A stretch of 64,000 nucleotides of DNA from Sesamum alatum (lineage: Eukaryota; Streptophyta; Magnoliopsida; Lamiales; Pedaliaceae): contig JACGWO010000001.1 of the NCBI GenBank assembly GCA_034509735.1, positions 17,128,854-17,192,853 on the forward strand, given 5' to 3'. The number at the start of each line of letters is the position of its first letter. The first letter of the stretch is position 1. Shown here one piece after another: positions 57,597 to 64,000 of the stretch. Position numbers and translations under genes: made by a program. The notes under the pieces were generated by a model. It saw only the letters and a list, made by a program, of their open reading frames with translations, searched no databases and was not told the origin of the DNA.

Positions 57597-60264
57597 TTAC
57601 GAACTCCAACTTGGGCACTTCAGAGTAGCACACAAGTTCTTCCTGCGCTCTTTCAAATCCGCAAGCTCCTTCTCAACACGCTTCAACTCGTCCGTAGTAG
57701 ATTGGACCTTGGTAGCTCCTCCACTTTCTTTAGCGCGGGCCTCTTGAAGACGATTGTTGGCTTCCTTTAACTTCTGGTGGAAAAGATCTTTGGATAACCT
57801 TTCAGAAGACGACGACCTCGCCTCATCATAAGCAACAGCCTTGGCGAAGAACGTGTTCATCGATTCTTCCATGTTTGAGATGTCAAAATTCTGAAAGTTC
57901 TTCATAAACTCAAGAACGAAGTAAATGTTGTCTTCGATTGATGAGATGAAATCAATTGGGGTGTTTGATATCTTCACGAGAAGATCACTTCACAGCTTCT
58001 AAAGGAACTCCTTTTTAATAACTTCTCGCCTTCAAATACCGACACAACGGATTGGCAGGAGGGTTGTTTCCTCTTAAGCCCTATTCCAAGAGGACGGGTC
58101 GTAGCCAACAAAGTCGACCCTTGGCTGTCTTGGGAAGTTTCATCATCTTCAACGGCTAAGACTTCAGCTTCGAGCTACGATAATGCATCAATTAGAGTTA
58201 GAAACAAAAGAAAATCTTATCACCAAAAAAAAAAAAAAAGAAGAAGAAGAAGAGGAATAAAAAAAAAAACCTCCTTGACAAAGTTCAACATCGATGATTC
58301 ATGACTTGACCCTTCATCATCAACGTCGATGTTTACTAGTTTCGAATCCCTTTTCGGCCTCTTCCAATCACGATCAGGGTTGCTACTCCCCACTTACTTC
58401 CAAGGAACGAGGAGCACTTTGTTTCTTATCTACTTCAAGGGGTTCGACCACTTGAGAATTTCGCTTGGGAGGGGAAGTAGCCGGCTCATGAGGTTGATCT
58501 TGGGCGACTCCCTCACCACACTTCTTGCCTTTTGGATAAACTTGACTTGGACCTAAGGCAAGCAACTTCGATATATTTTCTTCAAAGTAGCCACCGTGAA
58601 CTCCGAGCCACCACCTTTTGTACACCTCGAAGGAGAAATTCTTCATATTTGGGGGCATGGGAGGGAACAACATTTTTTCCATGGTCTTGGACAGAATGCA
58701 CATGCGCCAATAACGGATTCCATCCTCTAAAGAAGCTTCGCAAACGTCTTGCGAAAGGATCCCCAACACTTCTTGGAAGAAACAAAATTGATGACTAAAC
58801 CGATGAGGGCTATAGGGCTCAACAACGAAATGATTGCCTTGCTGCAGAGGAAGGTAGTTCGAACGGATGGCCATGAAATAGATTTCTTCAGATTTTGTGG
58901 CGGCCCGTCGTCTGTGAATGAAAAATCCTTGTCCCTCACAATCATGTTGCAAGTCCAAGAGATAAAATCGCCTCTGTGTAGCCGCTTTCTTGCCTCTTGC
59001 GGATTGTAGTATTTTGCGCCTTTTTCGCCTGAAAAGAGCGTCATCTTGGGCCCACAAACGCTTTGCATAAGTTGATAATGAGTCTTGAAATAACAAGCTA
59101 TCCAACTATAAACAAAGTGAATCGGAAATGGAGAGTGTACGCGAGTTGGCCTTGGGGAGTTGGAGATCTTATTCAAACCTCTGTAAATGCTAGCCAAGAC
59201 AGGAACTGCAAGACCAATCCTTCGATCGGCTGCCATAGCACTCGCCACCTTGAAAACACTTGGGCGTATTGAACCAACATCTTGAGTGGGAAGGACAAAG
59301 GTACAAAGCCAACATGCCAAATACACCGGCAAGAATGTCTCTTCCTTTGAACTCCCTTCGATACCAAGCCTCGAGAACAACGCCTCGTCCGCCGTGGACC
59401 ACTTGCCATGTACCCCAAAGGTCCCGGGGGATTATGGGTTGGCTTAGGACAAACGGCCTTCTTCTCTTTATGCGGAGGGGGCTCGCAGTATTTCGTCATC
59501 CTTCTAAGCCAAAACTTGACCCATTTGTCGATAGGAACTTGAGAGGATTGACCATCATTATTACTCTTCTGAAGCAAATGGTAGGCGTGGAGTAGGAATT
59601 TGCAAGAACGAGGCACAAGCCTCCTCCCTGTCTAGTCAACCCCGTTAAGCTCCTTGGCACTTGGGACGACTTCGTCGTAAAGGAGTCCGGCTATAAGAAG
59701 TCCGGCAAGGGTATGCACATCCCACAACGAAATAGACAACTCTCCGAAGGATGTCAAAAGAGTGTTAGTAGATGGGCACCACGCTTTGCGAAACGCCTTG
59801 ACAATGTCGGAATTGCGGTCGTAGGTAAATAGTGACGCGTATACGGCATCATATACTTGGGCCGCGACTAGCTTGTCCCTGCACCGATTATGTACGTCTT
59901 CCGTCCACTCCCAAAATCCTTTGATGAAGCGGAACTTGCCGGCAAAGTTAATGTTGTCGCCCCACTTGGTTTTTCCTTCAATAATGCGGCGGCCTAACGT
60001 TGGTAAAAAGCTTGGTTCGTTGGAACAACGGTGATGGGTCGCTTGCAAAGACCATACCTTGGAAGTCTTGCTCAATGAAACTTCTCGAGACCATTGTTCC
60101 ATGTGAAGTGGAGTCGTCAACCTTGGCCATTGCTTCGTATATCGACCGATGAGAGGTGTGTGAGTCGTTAAAACCGTCCCTTTCTCTGTGAGTTGACTTT
60201 CATCGTCAAGAACTACTAAGTTTTATTAACCGGAGGAAAGAGACTCGTCTTTGAAGTAAACCAT
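57597..60264 (-). pseudogene. Antisense plant mobile domain (aminotransferase-like) gene captured by the Tat element
   Basis: From ATG 60264 the minus-strand frame reads MVYFKDESL, meets two TAA codons, then runs LTEKGTVLTTHTPLIG and ATHHRCSNEPSFLPTLG. It continues with TNTLLTSFGELSISLWDVHT and LAGLLIAGLLYDEVVPSA to a stop at 59632. Further frames continue the same protein: SCKFLLHAYHLLQ, then ETFLPVYLACWLCTFVLP, RPSVFKVASAMAADR, LASIYRGLN and NHFVVEPYSPHRFSHQF. The end (57977-57597) is a charged coiled coil (NNRLQEARAKE, LKRVEKELADLKER). The plant mobile domain occurs in host MAIN-like proteins and in transposons; its biochemistry is little known. At least three frameshifts and three stops break this copy. 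Its direction is opposite to gag-pol. Confidence 0.8.
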
Positions 60265-60516
60265 GCCGCGACCTATCAAAGCACAAAGATTAGATTTAAT
60301 TGAGTTAGTAAAAAAAAATCCTCAAATAAATCTATGACATACCATTGGTAAAACACATGGGAATATATGTCAAATAAAAGCTACAGTCAATATCAATTAA
60401 ACGTTGGTTGTTAACTTTTTGAATACAAAGTCTATTTCCTAGTTTCTGCAATATTGTGAAAAAATCTGCCATGCCTTTTGATGGATCTCTTTTGAATACA
60501 AGAAGTGAAGTAAGCA

Positions 60517-60554
<38 letters not shown>

Positions 60555-61760
60555 AAGGAAAAGAGAAATAGCATGTTTGCAAATCGAAGGTGGATTTGTT
60601 GACTAAAGACGTTATGCTACCAAGGAGAAATAGCAAGAATAAATCAGAGCAAGAAACTTATGTTCACGTGCATCTTTTTATGCCTGCTTGGAACTTGAGT
60701 TCCTTGTTCTTTCTTGTTTAAATTGCAACTAACTATCAAAGGTGGGGTGTGGGAAACATTGGCAATTACACAAGCAAGAACGATATCTATGCATGAGTGT
60801 AATATACAAAATCAGGGTCCAACGTATTTCTCAGACAGTGTCGTCATCGAGCAAGACGGAATAGATGAAATCATTTCACTTTAGTTATTCCTCTAAATCT
60901 GTCCTTGACAGGGAATTGACCATGCACAAAGAGCAACATTTCAGACAAATTCATGGAGATTCATGCATGCAACTGTGGTTTATGAGGTAAAAGGAAGAGG
61001 GTCCATGTCCATGACAAATAATAATTTGAATTTGGATACTTGGTGTTAAGGGCATTAGAGTGAGAGAAGATAGCAGAGATTTTAAATAGCAGAAATCATC
61101 CACGTTTCCAAGCGAATGAATAACTCAATTAGTCAAGACAACATTATGGTCCCATATGCCCACAACTTATGTACTAAAAAAAAATCTGAATTATAAAACA
61201 AACAGTGTTTGTTGCTGCTGTGTGTGTTCCACATTACTGGGCACGTCCGTTTGAAGAAAATAGAGAAAGAGAAGAATGAGTTTAGCAGGATTGTGAAGGA
61301 GAAGTTGTGATGCTAGAACTAAGCCATAATTCATACAAAACCACAGAAGCATGTCAACAATCTCAATAAAAGCAAGCAAGAAACTGAATAAACAAGGGAC
61401 CGAACGCGAACAGCCTTGTCATTCTCGTACGCAATGGGCGAAAAAAAATAAAAATCTTGAGATGGAAATATTACCGTGACAGGCGGGTTGAAATTCGAGA
61501 AGGAGTTGAAGTTGAAATCTTGTCACCGAGCCGAAAGCTTCTCGTGGACTAGAAATTCTGCAAAAAAAAAAAAGAGATTCACAGAGGCATTATAAACGAA
61601 CACCTGGTGTATGTACCAGAAAATCAAAGGAGAAACAAAAATCGGCTGTTGAAATATACCTCAAGAACACAGTAAAGTCACAGTTCAAATCACCATATTT
61701 TCAACTTCTTATATAGGCGCTGGCTTCAGACATTTAGATTAAATAATTTGGTGATTCCTA
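60265..61760 (-). promoter_or_regulatory. Promoter and spliced leader of the antisense gene
   Basis: On the minus strand a TATA-like CTATATAAG lies at 61715-61707. Splice-like signals follow: a donor GAG/GTATAT (exon end 61660), an acceptor TTTTTTGCAG with an exon from 61557, a donor CACG/GTAATA (exon end 61475), and an acceptor GATAG at about 60273, nine bases before the start codon region. This outlines two short leader exons and a 1.2-kb intron, as in a normal plant gene. A GA microsatellite (60520-60551) lies in that intron. All is inferred from sequence; no transcript evidence exists here. Confidence 0.5.
60520..60551. repeat. GA microsatellite
   Basis: About 15 GA units lie within the proposed leader intron of the antisense gene. 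Confidence 0.9.
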
Positions 61761-62307
61761 GTCCCAAATGAACTCAAATTTAAAAGGTTGATGAAACTAG
61801 GACATTGACAAAAGTAATTATCTGCCAAAGTTTGAATTGGAGTTTTTGTAAGATTCTGTACTTTAATCAACTTCGTTGTCCCGCAAAATATCATGCCTGC
61901 AGAACTCCGCTGCATCTCGGACTTGAGAAAGAAAGGTGGGAAACTCTGATGAAGAAAGTCATTAAAAAAAGGAAAGAAAATTGATGGGCCTCGATGAAAG
62001 AAAAAAAAAAGGGACCACAAGCCTAATTTATCCTATTATTTTGGCCCAATTCATTGTCTTGGCCTAATCTATGTATGAATGCAAATATGTGAAACGAGGT
62101 AATGGGTTCTCTCTGTGGACTGTCCATTGAAAGAATCGATCAAATCAAATTGCGGCCCAAAATCCTCAAGTCCGTAAAAGACCCAAATTAAATTGGTCTA
62201 AAGCAAACCCAAAATTACGGCAGCCCCTGATTCATATTTTCATGACCGTTCACTTTGAAAATCACATTTTCAAGCATATATTCATGAATGAGTCTCGAAA
62301 GGGCATT
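61761..62307. other. Tat 3' spacer before the 3' LTR
   Basis: It has no gene. It holds the region upstream of the antisense gene's TATA-like box. A short purine run (CGAAAGGGC, 62296-62304) near the LTR is a weak polypurine-tract candidate. Confidence 0.4.
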
Positions 62308-63234
62308 TGTAGACAAATAAATTTTGCAGCCAATCAAATGACAACAAGTGGAAAATATATATTATATCAATTATATTCTATTTTTCTATTTATATTTTAG
62401 AATTTACTAAATTAATTCTAAATATAAATAGTTAACTTAATTGATATTTTAATATATATTTCGTCATCAAATCAACGGCCGACACGTGTCAAATTGAGGT
62501 GTTCCGGCCAATCAAATCAAGACAAATATTTTTCATATTATCTCTTCAAAAAAATACAAAAATTAAAGAGATAATATCGAAATTGACCAATCATGTCTTC
62601 CCAAATATTTAATGTATTTATCTCTTTAAATCAAAATAAAGAGATAATACAAAATAAATGTTCAAGTTCACCACAACTCTACCTCTTTGACAGCTATATA
62701 AAGGGTTCAGTGGAACTCATTCAAAACACACGCACATACAAGCAAGAGAGCATTCAAGAAGTCCCGAAATCCTCTCAAGCACAAATTAAGTAAGATCCAC
62801 GGTGTTCTAGGTAAGATTCAAGGCGTTCGTCACGAAAATAGTTCAAAATCAGCGTTTAATTCGACAAGAAGTCTGAAGACCGATGAATTAACGTTATCAA
62901 GACAGAAATCTACCTTGGCGGAAGATCAAAGTCTCAAATCACCAAGAAATATTCAAGTTCAAGAAGAACATCTCCAAGTTCATAGCATTTGATCCGGGAA
63001 CAAGTCAACGACCCCCGAATAAACATTATTCAAAGACAAGGTTAACGTCAAAGGAGATCAAACATCAAAGTTTCACCTCCGAAATTGCCGAAATCAAAGA
63101 TCACGTTCGTGAAGAGAAGAATCAGAGGTTTTCAAGTAGAGATTTCGCACCCACGAATATTCAACCAATTCAAGAAATTCATTTGTACTATTTTCTTGTT
63201 TTGATAAATTCAGGAACACGAGAATTTATTCACA
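62308..63234 (+). repeat. 3' LTR of the Tat element
   Basis: It starts TGTAGACAAATAAATTTTGC, has a TATA box at 62695, and ends TTTATTCACA. It is collinear with 50050-50981, with scattered substitutions and small indels. Confidence 0.93.
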
Positions 63235-64000
63235 ACACCTTTTAATTGAAAAATTAGAGCCTTAAAAAATATTTTTCAAGATTCACAAATTAACATACCC
63301 CCAACATGGGATTTGGCAAGGGTAGTGCTGAACAAATAGACTGTAAAAAATTTATTTTTAAAAATTCACCTATCTTTTACCTCACTCTGAGAAAATAAAT
63401 CAATAAAGTCTGTAATTCAAAAAACTAGAACCATACAAATATAATTTTGAAACCCTGCAAATCAATGCCCCTAGCATGGGGTGTCTTGAGGGCAATGTTG
63501 AATAAAGGGACTAACAATAGAAAATTATAATTTTTATCCTGTAACTTAGGAGTGGCAATTTTGGTCCTACATGAATTGATTTTTGCAATTTAGTCTTGTA
63601 TCTTTGAATAATTGGCAATTTTGATCGTTTTAACCCGGAAATATGCATATGTCGGGCACATGAAGTTTAAAATTGGAATTTTTCGGCCAGATGGGACCAA
63701 AATTATCAAATTTTCAAAGTTATAGGACTGAATTTCAAAAATTAATTCGTGCAGGACTAAAATTGCCACCCCCCAAAATTATTGTAATTTTCCCTATTTC
63801 GTAAGAGTCTTCTCAAGTAGCCGTCGACGATCTTGTACTAATCTCTTTGAATGAATTTTAAGTTGTTTTTATTGTCTATGATCTTATAATGATCATGGTA
63901 TAGATTCTCTTCGAGGTCGAATAAATCATGTCGTTTTCTAATACTCATTTTATATTATATGATTGACAAACTCTTTAAGATCACACACGTTGATCGTATC
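63235..64000. repeat. Repeat block R2 (second copy of R1), cut by the window end
   Basis: From 63240 the sequence follows 22863-23645 in the same order and orientation: two tandem units, foldback copy C, and the stretch with TTCGTAAGAGTCTTCT and GATCTTATAATGATCATGG. By eye they are about 90 percent alike. Its left part lies at 36352-36389 and 49975-50049, separated by the Helitron-like/Copia and Tat insertions. Confidence 0.85.
63517..63794. mobile_element. Foldback (MITE-like) element, copy C
   Basis: It has the same imperfect inverted-repeat structure as copies A and B. The arms carry GTAACTTAGGAGTGGCAATT and the matching GGACTAAAATTGCCACC. It is part of the R2 copy of the block. Confidence 0.7.

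Larger units (their letters stand above)
50050..63234 (+). mobile_element. Tat-lineage Ty3/Gypsy element carrying an antisense captured gene
   Basis: Its LTRs are 50050-50981 and 62308-63234, so the element is 13.2 kb. The plus-strand order is gag, a remnant of protease, reverse transcriptase, RNase H, a second RNase H, integrase. The extra RNase H between the first one and integrase is the hallmark of the Tat lineage. A further 5.2 kb lies between integrase and the 3' LTR and carries, on the other strand, a plant mobile domain gene. The flanks AAGCC (50045-50049) and ACACC (63235-63239) may be a decayed target duplication. The repeat unit it split resumes as TTTTAATTG at 63240. Many stops, several of the CAA-to-TAA and CGA-to-TGA kind, make it inactive. 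Confidence 0.92.

Overview
This window is plant nuclear DNA, most likely from a eudicot. Three intron-containing plant genes fill the first 12 kb, and layered LTR retrotransposons, a LINE and DNA-transposon remnants fill the other 52 kb. Exon models were built by eye from homology, frame continuity and splice signals. Family assignments rest on remembered domain motifs, because no search could be run. The species cannot be fixed from the sequence alone.

Gene island (1-11.9 kb). A group-E-like bZIP protein lies on the plus strand (416-3410, 4 coding exons, 370 aa, with a GC-AG intron). A COBRA-like GPI-anchored wall protein lies on the minus strand (4093-6558, 6 exons, 438 aa). A UBLCP1-type ubiquitin-like-domain CTD phosphatase lies on the minus strand (7547-11791, 6 exons, 338 aa). 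All three models close in frame across every junction, so they are probably functional. The last UBLCP1 intron carries a dead Copia RNase H fragment.

Transposon region (12.9-64 kb). (a) 12894-19446: a gag-only, non-autonomous Ty3/Gypsy element (TR-GAG type) whose gag is split by a 2.1-kb solo Copia-type LTR with an AGTTC target duplication. (b) 19447-20064: an antisense Gypsy protease scrap. (c) About 20471-21255: a Gypsy-like solo LTR. (d) 22.2-24.1 kb: a repeat block R1, with 165-180 bp tandem units and two foldback elements. (e) 24084-31131: a minus-strand Athila derivative lacking RT, RNase H and the integrase core. (f) 31179-35654: a 5'-truncated L1-type LINE with target duplications and a poly(A) tail, damaged by a hAT-like remnant. 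(g) 37273-48297: a minus-strand Copia element with a perfect GTTAA duplication. It carries a nested 755-bp hAT element with a perfect 8-bp CCTCAAAC duplication, and itself sits inside a possible Helitron-like insertion. (h) 50050-63234: a Tat-lineage Gypsy element with two RNase H domains and, between integrase and 3' LTR, a captured antisense gene encoding a plant mobile domain protein, with its own TATA-like box and candidate spliced 5' leader. (i) 63235-64000: the rest of a second repeat block R2.

The retroelement coding regions have many stops and frameshifts, so none looks autonomous. The most unusual parts are the antisense captured gene unit in the Tat element, the gag-only element with its paired minisatellites, the Athila protease-to-integrase-tail junction, and the insertions that can be resolved by comparing repeat units with their own empty sites.
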